The position numbers and the translations under genes were made by a program. The notes beneath the pieces were generated by a model. The model was not told where the DNA came from. It did no database searches and saw only the letters and a list, made by a program, of their open reading frames with translations. This document shows positions 26,754 through 35,176 of a DNA stretch of 64,000 nucleotides, in pieces. Origin of the DNA: CAVQND01 sp049518415 (GTDB taxonomy: Bacteria > Verrucomicrobiota > Verrucomicrobiia > Limisphaerales > UBA8199); contig JBEKRX010000015.1 of NCBI GenBank assembly GCA_049518415.1, positions 1-64,000 of the forward strand, written 5' to 3'. Position 1 is the stretch's first letter. Every line of letters starts with the position of its first letter.

Positions 26754-28328
26754 ATGCGAGGGTATCTGGCCCTGGTTTTGCACGCGCATCTGCCGTTTGT
26801 GCGGCATCCGGAATACGCGAAGTTCCTGGAGGAGAACTGGCTTTTCGAGGCGATCACCGAGAGCTATGTGCCGGTGCTGCAACGGCTGGCGGCCTGGGAG
26901 CAGGCTGGCCTGAAGGCGCGGCTGACGCTCACACTGACGCCGACGCTGTGCGCGATGCTGCGCGATCCGCTGCTCCAGGAGCGCTACGTCCGGCACCTGG
27001 AGGGGCTGATTGAACTGGCGGAAAAGGAGACCCACCGGACGCTCTGGGAGGGGCGGTTGCATGAGCTGGCCCTGTTCTATCTCGAGCGGTTCCACCGGAC
27101 GCGGGACTTCTACTTCGCCTGCCAGCGCGACCTGGTCGGCGCGTTTGGCGCCTTTCAGGACCGGGGGCGGTTGGAGGTCATCACCAGCGCCGCCACGCAC
27201 GCGGTGCTTCCCTTGCTGGCCCGGCATCCCCCCTCGGTCCGCGCGCAAGTGCTCGTGGCTTGCGACCACTACCGAAGTTGTTTCGGGCGCGACCCGCGCG
27301 GCATCTGGCTGCCGGAATGCGCCTACGTGCCGGGCCTGGAGGCGGTCTTGCTAGAGGCCAACCTGCGCTGGTTCATCACCGATAGCCACGGCCTCCTGCA
27401 CGCCCGCCCCAGGCCGCGCTACGCCCTGTTCGCGCCCATCTTCACTGCCAACGGCGTGGCGGCTTTCGGGCGCGACTTTGATTCCGCCCAGCAGGTCTGG
27501 AGCCGGCAGGAAGGCTACCCGGGCGACCCGCGCTACCGGGATTTTTACCGCGACATCGGGTTCGATCTCGATTTCGATTACGTGAAGCCGCACCTGCCCG
27601 CAACCGGCCAACGCGGCTTCACCGGCCTCAAGTACTACCGCATCACCGGCCCCTCGCCCCACAAGGAGGCCTATGAGCCTGAGGCCGCCGTCCGGGCCGC
27701 CGACGGGCACGCCGCTCACTTCCTGGAGGCGCGCCTGGCGCAAATCCGGCGCCTGGCCCAAGTCATGGACCGGCCGCCCCTGGTGCTCGCCCCATATGAC
27801 GCCGAGTTGTTCGGCCACTGGTGGTACGAAGGACCGGAATTTCTGGACTGTTTCGTGCGCCGGGCCTGCGGCGGCCAGCAAGTCTTCACGCTGATCACGC
27901 CCGAGGACTACCTGCGCCGCTATCCCACCAACCAGGTCGCCACCCCCGCCGCCTCGAGCTGGGGCGAGGGCGGGTTCTGGCGGGTCTGGCTCAACGAAAA
28001 AAACCAATGGATTTACCCGCACCTGCACATCGCCCAAGAGCGCATGACGGAACTGGCCCGGCGTTTCCCGAAGCCAAAGGCCTTGCAGGCGCGCGCCCTC
28101 AGGCAGGCCGCCCGCGAACTGCTCCTGGCGCAAGCCAGCGACTGGCCCTTCATCCTCCGCACCGGCACCAGCCCCGACTACGCCCGCAAACGAGCAACAG
28201 ACCATTTGCTGCGCTTCTCCGCCCTCTACGACCAACTGGCCAAGGACCGGCTTGACGAACCCTGGCTCGCCCAAATCGAAGGGCGCGACAATCTGTTCCC
28301 GGACCTGAATTACCACTACTGGGCTTAG
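26754..28328 (+). CDS. GH57 1,4-alpha-glucan branching enzyme
   Basis: The 524-residue length and motifs match GH57 branching enzymes, which move alpha-1,4 chains onto alpha-1,6 positions in glycogen-like polymers. Visible are LVLHAHLPFVRHPEYAKFLE at the N-terminus, the nucleophile region GIWLPECAYVPGLE near residue 183, the acid/base region VLAPYDAELFGHWWYEGPEF near 344 and the C-terminal helical domain (DUF1957-like). It begins two bases after the DUF4912 stop and is followed nine bases later by rimO. Cytosolic; no signal peptide. Confidence 0.93.
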   Translation: MRGYLALVLHAHLPFVRHPEYAKFLEENWLFEAITESYVPVLQRLAAWEQAGLKARLTLTLTPTLCAMLRDPLLQERYVRHLEGLIELAEKETHRTLWEGRLHELALFYLERFHRTRDFYFACQRDLVGAFGAFQDRGRLEVITSAATHAVLPLLARHPPSVRAQVLVACDHYRSCFGRDPRGIWLPECAYVPGLEAVLLEANLRWFITDSHGLLHARPRPRYALFAPIFTANGVAAFGRDFDSAQQVWSRQEGYPGDPRYRDFYRDIGFDLDFDYVKPHLPATGQRGFTGLKYYRITGPSPHKEAYEPEAAVRAADGHAAHFLEARLAQIRRLAQVMDRPPLVLAPYDAELFGHWWYEGPEFLDCFVRRACGGQQVFTLITPEDYLRRYPTNQVATPAASSWGEGGFWRVWLNEKNQWIYPHLHIAQERMTELARRFPKPKALQARALRQAARELLLAQASDWPFILRTGTSPDYARKRATDHLLRFSALYDQLAKDRLDEPWLAQIEGRDNLFPDLNYHYWA

Positions 28329-28337
28329 TGGGCCGTT

Positions 28338-30116
28338 ATGAAAGAGAGAGTCACAGAGCGGCCGGTGCGGGTCGGGCTGATTTCGCTCGGGTGCGCCAAG
28401 AACCTGGTGGACGCCGAGATCATGCTCGGCAGGCTGCTGCTGGACGGCATGGAAATCACCAGCGATGCCGCGCAGGCCGACGTGGTGATCATCAACACCT
28501 GCTCGTTCATTGATTCGGCGCAGGAGGAGAGCGTGGAGACGATTCTCGAGTGCGCCGCGGTGCGACAGGCGCGTAACCGGGGCCAGGGCCTGATTGTGGC
28601 GGGCTGCCTGCCGCAGGGTTTTCGCGAGGAATTGCCCAGGCTCCTGCCCGAGGTGGATGCGTTCATGGGTGTTGACCAGGTCACGCGGGTTACGGAGGTC
28701 GTCAGACAAGCCCTGGCCAGGCGCGCGGGAAAGAGCCACCAGACGGCAGACCGGAGGAGAAGGCCAAAGTCAGAGGCCGGAAGTCAGAAGTCGGAAGTGC
28801 CAAGTCTGGGGGCAGGAGAGGGAAGGCTGGAGGCTGGAGGCGGGAGGCTGGAGGCGGGAGGCCGGAGGCAGGAGACGGGGGGCAAGGGTCAGCAGGGGCA
28901 AGTTCAAGGTTCAAGGTTTTCTCCCAGGGCCGAGCGGCCATCCTCGCTCCTCCATCCTCGCTCCTCCATCTTGGCTCCTCCATCCTCGCTGCCGCCCTCC
29001 CCGTGCCCTTGGATGGAGGTCAGTCTTCGCCCCCAGTATATCCCGGACTGTGCCACTCCGCGTTTCCGGCTGACGCCCCGCCAATTTGCTTATCTCAAGA
29101 TTGCCGAGGGGTGCAATCACCCTTGCAGTTTTTGCCTCATCCCCCGGTTGCGCGGTAGGCACCGCAGCCGTGCCCAGGCCGACATCGTAGCCGAAGCCAG
29201 GGTCCTGCTGGCGGACGGGGTGAAGGAACTGAACCTGATTTCCCAGGACTCGACCTACTACGGTTTGGACCTCCGGCCCCAGCCCAGCCGCGCGCTGGCG
29301 GCCCCGGACAAATTCGGGGCGGCGGTCAAAGGGCTGCCGCCGGCCGCGAGCACGATTTGCAGCTTGCTGCGCGAGTTGAATGCGTTGCCGGGCGATTTCT
29401 GGATTCGCCTGCTCTACACCCACCCGGCGCACTGGACCGATGACCTGGTGCAAACCATCGGCGGCTGCCCCAAGGTCGCCCGCTATGTCGACCTCCCCAT
29501 CCAGCATATCCACGCGAACATGCTGGAGCGGATGCGGCGCGAAACCTCGCCGGAGTATATCATAGAGCTCCTGCGCCGAATTCGGGCCGGCCTTCCGGGC
29601 ATCGCCCTGCGCACGACGTTGATCGTCGGCTTCCCTGGCGAGACGGAACAACACTTCCAGGCGCTGCTCGAGTTTATTCGGGCGACGCGGTTCGAGCGGT
29701 TGGGCGTGTTCACCTACTCGCAGCAGGCAGGCACGCGCGCCGACAAGATGGCCGGCCAACTGCCGGAGAAGGTCAAACGGCGCCGCCGGGACCTGGCCCT
29801 GGCGGTCCAACAGGAGGTGGCCGTCGAGGTGGCCGAGTCCTTCCTGGGGCGCACGCTCAAAGTGCTGGTGGAAAATGAGGCCAGCGCCAAAGAACTCCAG
29901 CAGGCCCGGATTGGCTCGTGGGAACACGGCCGGATTCGCGGCGCGGACCAGCACGCCGCCCCACTGGAGGGCCGTTACCTCCTGGCCCGCGGCGAAGCCG
30001 ACGCCCCCGACATTGACGGGCGCGTGTATGTCCGCGGCCAACTGCCCCTGGGCGAATTCGCCCGGGTCAGGGTCACCGGCCACACGGATTACGACTTGAT
30101 TGCCGAACCCGCCTGA
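28338..30116 (+). CDS. rimO: Ribosomal protein S12 methylthiotransferase RimO with large insert
   Basis: RimO is a radical-SAM enzyme that methylthiolates an aspartate of ribosomal protein S12. The N-terminal domain has the three cluster cysteines (ISLGCAKNLVDAE, INTCSF, VAGCLPQ). The radical-SAM motif GCNHPCSFCLIPRLRGRHRS lies near residue 257 and a TRAM domain ends the chain. At 592 residues it is about 150 longer than usual. The excess is mainly a Ser/Gly/Pro/Arg-rich stretch at about 133-230, between the two domains, encoded by four heptamer-type satellites (28766-28990). A second smaller insert lies near 312-340. All catalytic motifs remain, so the insert may be a tolerated linker. Confidence 0.93.
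   Translation: MKERVTERPVRVGLISLGCAKNLVDAEIMLGRLLLDGMEITSDAAQADVVIINTCSFIDSAQEESVETILECAAVRQARNRGQGLIVAGCLPQGFREELPRLLPEVDAFMGVDQVTRVTEVVRQALARRAGKSHQTADRRRRPKSEAGSQKSEVPSLGAGEGRLEAGGGRLEAGGRRQETGGKGQQGQVQGSRFSPRAERPSSLLHPRSSILAPPSSLPPSPCPWMEVSLRPQYIPDCATPRFRLTPRQFAYLKIAEGCNHPCSFCLIPRLRGRHRSRAQADIVAEARVLLADGVKELNLISQDSTYYGLDLRPQPSRALAAPDKFGAAVKGLPPAASTICSLLRELNALPGDFWIRLLYTHPAHWTDDLVQTIGGCPKVARYVDLPIQHIHANMLERMRRETSPEYIIELLRRIRAGLPGIALRTTLIVGFPGETEQHFQALLEFIRATRFERLGVFTYSQQAGTRADKMAGQLPEKVKRRRRDLALAVQQEVAVEVAESFLGRTLKVLVENEASAKELQQARIGSWEHGRIRGADQHAAPLEGRYLLARGEADAPDIDGRVYVRGQLPLGEFARVRVTGHTDYDLIAEPA
28766..28990. repeat. Four satellite arrays inside rimO
   Basis: In order: AGTCAGA/AGTCGGA units at 28766-28800, GGCTGGA units at 28821-28890, AAGTTCA/AGGTTCA units at 28899-28919 and a 14-nt CTCCTCCATCCTCG unit at 28941-28990. 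The same unit types appear in non-coding DNA elsewhere in the window. The reading frame is kept through all of them. Confidence 0.85.
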
Positions 30117-30234
30117 CTAAGCATAAGCGCGGCTTGCATCGGTACAACCAGAGTTACTGGCTTGTGAAGACCTCTCGCAAATGAGCCAGGCTGACAGGCC
30201 TCGCCGGTCCGGGGCGCGGCCTCGCTAATGCTTG

Positions 30235-31068
30235 ATGCAATTCTCGATCATTACTCCCAGTTTCCGCGACTCACAGTGGTTGCGCCTTTGCATTGCCTCC
30301 GTGGCCGATCAGCAGGGGGGCAGGGTGGAGCACATTGTGCAGGATGCCTGTTCGGATGACGGGACGCAGGAGTGGTTGCCCCAGGACCCCCGAGTCAGGG
30401 CTTTCATCGAAAAAGACCAGGGGATGTATGACGCCATGAACCGCGGGTTTCGCCGGTCCAGGGGCGAAATCCTGGCCTACCTGAACTGCGACGAGCAGTA
30501 TCTGCCGGGGGCGTTGCAGGCGGTGCACAACTTCCTGGCCGCCCATCCGTCGGTGGATGCCGTGCTGCCGGACACCATCGTTACCGATGCCGCGGGCGAT
30601 TACATCTGCCATCGTTATTCGCTAGTCCCGGGCAAGAGCCGAATGTGGGTGTGTTGCCCGGTCCTGAGTTGCGCCTTGTTTGTCCGGCGGCGCGTGGCGG
30701 AGGGGTCGGGCCTCTACTTCGATACCCAGTGGCGGGACGTGGGGGATTGTTTCTGGGTCGGGGAGATGGTCCGGCGCGGCCTCCGCTTCGCCGTGCTGCC
30801 CCGGTTCACCTCGGTGTTCACGGATACGGGAGCAAACATGAATCTCAAGCCCAACGCCCTGCGGGAGCGGCGGGCCAAGTGGCAGATGGCCCCCGCCTGG
30901 GTGAAGCTCCTCAAATACCCGATTATGGTCCAACATCGGCTCCGGCTGGCCCTGCGGGGCGCGCCCTTTCAAAAGCCCTTTGATTATTCGCTCTACACAT
31001 TGGCGACTCCGAACCAGCGCGTGACCCGCCACGCCGCCCGCCCAACTTCCTTTTGGAAGGGACGCTAA
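30235..31068 (+). CDS. Family 2 glycosyltransferase
   Basis: The 277-residue protein opens with the GT2 nucleotide-sugar pattern FSIITPSFRDSQWLRLCIAS, followed by QDACSDDGTQEWL near 36, KDQGMYDAMNRGFRRSRGEI near 62 and LNCDEQYLPG, with the metal-binding acidic site near 83. Such enzymes build surface polysaccharides or glycolipids. The tail (YSLYTLATPNQRV) matches a recurring end of this subfamily. It has no membrane segment and no sugar-pathway neighbours. The ATG at 30235 is preferred over the TTG one codon upstream. Confidence 0.87.
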   Translation: MQFSIITPSFRDSQWLRLCIASVADQQGGRVEHIVQDACSDDGTQEWLPQDPRVRAFIEKDQGMYDAMNRGFRRSRGEILAYLNCDEQYLPGALQAVHNFLAAHPSVDAVLPDTIVTDAAGDYICHRYSLVPGKSRMWVCCPVLSCALFVRRRVAEGSGLYFDTQWRDVGDCFWVGEMVRRGLRFAVLPRFTSVFTDTGANMNLKPNALRERRAKWQMAPAWVKLLKYPIMVQHRLRLALRGAPFQKPFDYSLYTLATPNQRVTRHAARPTSFWKGR

Positions 31069-31220
31069 CCTTCAGCCGCTACGGCCGGTCTGAGCCACCG
31101 CAAACCAGCCCATTGGTCAGGGCGCTCTGCCGCGCCCAGAGGCGCACCAACCGCTCACGCCAAGGCTTGACTTTTTAGCGGCTTGGGCAGCAAATCTGGA
31201 CTGGTGGAAGGCGAGTCGAA

Positions 31221-32744
31221 ATGAGTGAGTCTCGTAACCGCCGCCGCGGCTGTCGGAAGCCGGTCAAGTGGGGGTGCGGCTGCCTGCTGTTTCTCCTGTT
31301 GGGACTTTTGGCGGCGGGGTTTATCTTCCTCAACCGCGTGCCCAAGAGCTACCCGCCGGCGGCCAGCCCGATCGAACCGCCGGCCCCGGGCCAATCGCTG
31401 GGGGGCGCGCTCGACGGTTTCGCCTCGCCCTACCTTGGCCACACCGGCAGTTGGGACGGCAAAGGCGGAGCGCTGGGTGGCAGAGCGAAAACGGCTGATT
31501 TGGACATAGAAGCTGCGATGGGCCTTCGCTGGACCTTCATGCCAGTGTACTGGCGGGCGCTGGAACCAGATGGCCCGGTTGACCTGGCCAAAGGGGTTCC
31601 GTCGGCGTGGCGGGCGCTGGACGGGTTCATCGTTGCCGCGCAACAGCGAAAGTTGAACGTGCTGCTGCAGGCGCCGGTCATCGGCGGCAATGCCGGCGGC
31701 CCGCCCGCCTGGGCCGGCCGTCGCGAGAAGGGCAAATCCGCCCCTGCTGACATGGAGGGCGCCGCCGCCTTCGCCGGGAAACTCGCGGCCCGGTATGCCC
31801 CGGGCGGGGCACTGGCGAGGCGGGAAGGCTGGCAGCAACGATATGGCGTCAGGGCCTGGGAGTTGGACAACGAGCCGGACGGCTACCTGACCCATTGGAA
31901 GGACCAGGCGGCAGACTATGCCGAGTTCGTCACGAAAGCCGCCGCCGCCATCCGGCAGGCGGATGCGCAGGCGGTGATTCTGGGGCCGTCGGTCATGGGT
32001 GGAGGCAAGGCGCCGGCCTGGATTGAAGCGGCCCTGGATGCCGGCGCGCTGCGCGGTTCACCCGACTTCCGCCGGCGCGCCACACCCTATTCGATTGGCC
32101 CCGCACTGGATGTGGTCACCTTCCACCTGTATGAGGGGCTGGATTCGGCCTTCACCGGCAAAGACCGCACCATTGAAGTTGTGTTTGGCGAGATTCGCCG
32201 CGTGTTTGAGCAATGGGAAGACCGCGCGGCCGGTTTTGCTTACCGGCGGAAACAGGAATACTGGCACACCGAGGGGAACTTTGATTTCTTTGGCATTCTT
32301 TCCCAGGAGCGGCGGGCGGCCTGGCGCGTGCAATTCTGCACCCGTGCCTTTGCCGCCGGCATCCGGAAAGTCGTGGTCATGGATGCCTCGAAGCCGGAAC
32401 AGGCCGCCGTCCGTGCCTATGTTCACGCTTTGCCCGACCCCTTCCCCATGCAGCGCGCCGACCAACAAGTGCAGGTCTCCAGCGGCAACCCAGTCGTCTT
32501 CCGTCATCTTGACCATACCAACGCCCAGGCCGGCCGCGTTTGGGTCCTGTGGGCCGCGGCTGACACTGGTGAAGCGGAAGTGGAAGTTCCCTCGGTTGGC
32601 CAGCAAGTTGCAAGGGTCTCGCTCGACGGCGCCAAGACTCTGCTTACGAGCACGAACGGCCGTGTGCGCATCCACCTGCGGGGAGACACCAAGATGGCGC
32701 CACCGGTCCTGCTCATTGACCGCCCCGCCCCTGCCAGCCAGTAA
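31221..32744 (+). CDS. Membrane-anchored glycoside hydrolase-like protein
   Basis: A basic N-terminus and a hydrophobic segment (CLLFLLLGLLAAGFIFLN, about 22-40) indicate a signal anchor, so the 460-residue remainder is outside the membrane. The body resembles a clan-A (GH5/GH39-like) TIM barrel: MGLRWTFMPVYWRALEP near 100, a candidate acid/base in WELDNEPDGYLTHW near 214 and an EYWHTEGNFDFFG segment near 350 that could hold the nucleophile. The C-terminus is strand-rich. The family assignment is tentative and the substrate unknown. Confidence 0.68.
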   Translation: MSESRNRRRGCRKPVKWGCGCLLFLLLGLLAAGFIFLNRVPKSYPPAASPIEPPAPGQSLGGALDGFASPYLGHTGSWDGKGGALGGRAKTADLDIEAAMGLRWTFMPVYWRALEPDGPVDLAKGVPSAWRALDGFIVAAQQRKLNVLLQAPVIGGNAGGPPAWAGRREKGKSAPADMEGAAAFAGKLAARYAPGGALARREGWQQRYGVRAWELDNEPDGYLTHWKDQAADYAEFVTKAAAAIRQADAQAVILGPSVMGGGKAPAWIEAALDAGALRGSPDFRRRATPYSIGPALDVVTFHLYEGLDSAFTGKDRTIEVVFGEIRRVFEQWEDRAAGFAYRRKQEYWHTEGNFDFFGILSQERRAAWRVQFCTRAFAAGIRKVVVMDASKPEQAAVRAYVHALPDPFPMQRADQQVQVSSGNPVVFRHLDHTNAQAGRVWVLWAAADTGEAEVEVPSVGQQVARVSLDGAKTLLTSTNGRVRIHLRGDTKMAPPVLLIDRPAPASQ

Positions 32745-32887
32745 GAGCCTTTGGGGTCAATTGGGGCGCTGCGCAGCAGTTTCCCTGCCTGCAGGTCGCA
32801 AGTGACTGGTGCTTAGTGATGGGTTATCCGAGCCCTGGAGCCAGACAACAATCATTAGCGAGGCTGCGCCTCAGACCACCTCTGGAA

Positions 32888-32919
32888 TCCCGATTCGGAA
32901 TCGGGATTCGGAATCGGGA
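32888..32919. repeat. REP-like palindrome, copy 4 with duplicated half
   Basis: The sequence TCCCGATTCGGAATCGGGA is followed directly by an extra TTCGGAATCGGGA half-unit, as if the element slipped during replication. Confidence 0.8.
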
Positions 32920-32923
32920 TTCA

Positions 32924-32960
32924 TTGAGTATTGAGCATTGAGTATTGCTTATTGGTCATT
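32924..32960. repeat. Heptamer satellite (CATTGAG/TATTGAG)
   Basis: Tandem CATTGAG, TATTGAG, CATTGAG and TATTG units abut the palindrome; AGTCCGC and AGTCCGA units follow to 32982. A complementary CTCAATGCTCAATTC lies at about 33034-33048. Confidence 0.75.
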
Positions 32961-33057
32961 GAGTCCGCAGTCCGAAAGTCCATTCGGCGTCATCCGCGGG
33001 CATTCTTCAATAACCAACGATCGTTTTTCAATCCTCAATGCTCAATTCACCTAAAAG

Positions 33058-33076
33058 TCCCGATTCCGAATCGGGA
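33058..33076. repeat. REP-like palindrome, copy 5
   Basis: TCCCGATTCCGAATCGGGA is identical to the copy at 4524, about 28 kb away. Confidence 0.8.
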
Positions 33077-33116
33077 TTGCAATCGCAGCGAAACTTGACC
33101 TGATTACAACGAGTCT

Positions 33117-33183
33117 TGCCGGTCAAGAACTCTAGTCACTTCGGCCTGCCGAGTCCGGTTTGTCTGAAGACCCTTGACCGGCA
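33117..33183. repeat. 11-bp inverted repeat next to the peptidase stop
   Basis: TGCCGGTCAAG at 33117-33127 is exactly complementary to CTTGACCGGCA at 33173-33183, with 45 bases between. It lies immediately downstream of the minus-strand peptidase gene and could be part of a terminator, but there is no clear T-run. Confidence 0.5.
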
Positions 33184-33189
33184 GCCTAA

Positions 33190-34698
33190 TTACCCCAGCT
33201 CGAACAGGTATTCGACGAACGAGAGGACTGCGCCGTCCAGGCCCTCGAGCTTCGGATTGGCAGACTCGATCAGGTAGTATTCATCCGGGGCGTGCGCGCC
33301 GCTGCCATGGCCGAGGCCGAAATGGCCGGCCGGCAAGTGAAGAGGCGGGCCGGTGAACACGCAGCCGGGCCAGGAACCGGCCCCGCGCGGCCAGAGCAGA
33401 GGGTCAATCCCGTGGCGCCGATAGACCGAAAGTTGGGCGCGGATAAGCGCAGCGTCAGCCGGCGTGGAAGTGGGATCGTAACCGCCGGTCATTCGGACTT
33501 CGATATCGCCGTAACCGCGCTTGGCCAGGTGCGCCTTCAAAGCCGCCAGCGCCTCTGCGGCCGTCATCGCCGGCACCAGGCGCAAATCCAGCTTTGCCAC
33601 GGCCTGGTGGGGAAGGATAGTCTTGCCGCCCGGACCCGTGTAGCCGCCGACCAGCCCCTCGATGTTCACCGTCGGCCGCGAAACCAGCCGCTCCAGGGCT
33701 TCGCCCCAAGTGGCGTCGTACACCCAACGGTCCACGCCGAGGAGTTTTTTAGCTTGCCCTTCGTCCATGCGGCGAGCTCCCTCGGCGACCATCGCTTTCT
33801 CGACCGCGCTCAGCGGGCGCGCCTGGTCAGCGAATCCTTCGATGGCCGGTTCGTTTCCGTCGGCGGAGACGAGGCTGGCCAGTGCCTGCACCAGGTGCCA
33901 GGCCGGGCTGTCAACTCGCGCCTTGTTAGAGGAGTGGATATCCTGGCGCGGGCCGCGCCCCCACCGCTCGCCGCTGGCAGTGAGTTCCACCTCAATGACC
34001 CCTTTGGCGCCCAGGGTGATGGAGACGGTCCCGTCGATGCCCTGGCTGGCCGAGGGCATAAAGATGCCGGTGCACCGTGATAAGGCGGCTTGGACTGCGG
34101 GCTGGCGCACGATTTGTGAAAAATGGGGGGAACCGATCTCCTCCTCGCCTTCCGCCACCAACACCAGGTTCACGGGGAGCCGGCGGCCCGCCCCGCGGAT
34201 GGCGTGCAGCGCGGCGAGCACAGCGGCCTGCGGACCCTTTTGGTTGACCGCGCCGCGGCCGATGAGCACCTTGCCCAGACCCGGCTTGTCGAGCAGGGCC
34301 GCTGCCCAGGGCGGCGATGACCATTCCCCTGGGTCCACCTGCTTGACGTCATACATGAAATAGAGTCCCACAGTGTGCGGCGCGCCGGCATCCAAAGTGG
34401 CCAGGATGCCGGGCTGCCCGTCCGTTGGCAGGCGCGTGGCGCGCTCAAAGCCGGCCTCCCGCAGCAGTTGCAGAGTCAGGTCGCAGCCATCGGACACACC
34501 GCGATTCTCCGCGGCGATCGAGGGCTGATGTATCCATTGCTGCAGCCGCCGCACGGCCTCGGCGTGCCGTCTTTGGACCTCGGCCCGAATGGGGTCCAAT
34601 TTGTCCTCTGGCGCCGACCACGCGCGGGGCGAGCAACCGAGGGCCAAAGCGCCGGCGGCGGCTCCTTTGAGAAAACTCCGGCGATCCAAGGGTGTCAT
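33190..34698 (-). CDS. TAT-exported M20-family peptidase-like protein with altered metal site
   Basis: The 502-residue protein begins with a twin-arginine signal (MTPLDRRSFLKGAAAGALAL) and has the M20 dipeptidase layout: catalytic half, inserted dimerisation lobe (about 215-370) and C-terminal half. The canonical GHYD motif reads FMYDVKQVDP near residue 115, and the usual DDKG metal-bridging motif reads GAVNQKGP near 149, so a His and an Asp ligand are replaced. The Glu pair is kept in VAEGEEEIGSPHF near 187. Known families would hydrolyse peptides with zinc; here activity or metal use may differ. It is transcribed divergently from hypC. Confidence 0.82.
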   Translation of the reverse strand: MTPLDRRSFLKGAAAGALALGCSPRAWSAPEDKLDPIRAEVQRRHAEAVRRLQQWIHQPSIAAENRGVSDGCDLTLQLLREAGFERATRLPTDGQPGILATLDAGAPHTVGLYFMYDVKQVDPGEWSSPPWAAALLDKPGLGKVLIGRGAVNQKGPQAAVLAALHAIRGAGRRLPVNLVLVAEGEEEIGSPHFSQIVRQPAVQAALSRCTGIFMPSASQGIDGTVSITLGAKGVIEVELTASGERWGRGPRQDIHSSNKARVDSPAWHLVQALASLVSADGNEPAIEGFADQARPLSAVEKAMVAEGARRMDEGQAKKLLGVDRWVYDATWGEALERLVSRPTVNIEGLVGGYTGPGGKTILPHQAVAKLDLRLVPAMTAAEALAALKAHLAKRGYGDIEVRMTGGYDPTSTPADAALIRAQLSVYRRHGIDPLLWPRGAGSWPGCVFTGPPLHLPAGHFGLGHGSGAHAPDEYYLIESANPKLEGLDGAVLSFVEYLFELG

Positions 34699-34873
34699 GG
34701 ATTGAGAGTCTGCAAACCGCTCGGCGGAGCGCAAGGAGAAACCATCACTGGGAAAAGGCTTCTCCTTCCGCGTATTTCGCGTATGGCGCGGCGCCCCAAG
34801 CGGCGCCTTGGGTGTGGTCTTGGGCGTGTGGGCCGGGTTGCTCGCCGGGGCCGGAGAGTGTAGGCTTGGGCCG

Positions 34874-35176
34874 ATGTGTTTGGCTATTCCAGGAAGGATC
34901 ACCAGCATCAGCGGCGAAGACGCGCTGCTGCGCATGGGCAAGGTCGATTTTGGCGGGGTTCAGAAAGATGCCAGTCTCGCTTATGTCCCCGAGGCCCAGG
35001 TCGGCGACTATGTCATCGTCCACGTCGGCTTTGCCATCAGCCGCCTGGATGAGGCAGAGGCCAACCAGGTCTTCGAGTATCTGCGACAGATGGAGGATTT
35101 GAGCCAGTTGGAGGCGGCGGGGCCGGCGGCGGTTTCAGGGCCGTGGGGTTCCAGTCCAGGCGGAGGCGCGTCGTGA
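34874..35176 (+). CDS. hypC: [NiFe]-hydrogenase maturation chaperone HypC
   Basis: HypC works with HypD to deliver the Fe(CN)2CO unit to the hydrogenase large subunit. The N-terminal MCLAIPGRI with essential Cys2 is diagnostic and fixes the start at 34874. VGDYVIVHVGFAISRLDEAE near residue 43 completes the OB-fold family pattern. The 100-residue length includes a Gly/Pro-rich tail. Its TGA overlaps the GTG start of hypD. Confidence 0.95.
   Translation: MCLAIPGRITSISGEDALLRMGKVDFGGVQKDASLAYVPEAQVGDYVIVHVGFAISRLDEAEANQVFEYLRQMEDLSQLEAAGPAAVSGPWGSSPGGGAS

Larger units (their letters stand above)
32745..33189. other. Intergenic repeat cluster, no gene seen
   Basis: The 445 bases between convergent genes hold REP-like palindromes, CATTGAG-type and AGTCCGA-type heptamers (32924-32982) and a long inverted repeat at 33117-33183. 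No coding sequence is apparent. Confidence 0.6.

Noticed and set aside
28338..30116. Assignment of rimO to miaB
   Set aside because: ISLGCAKNLVDAE, CNHPCSFCLIPRLRGR and the PQYIPD-type segment before the radical-SAM domain fit RimO better than MiaB.
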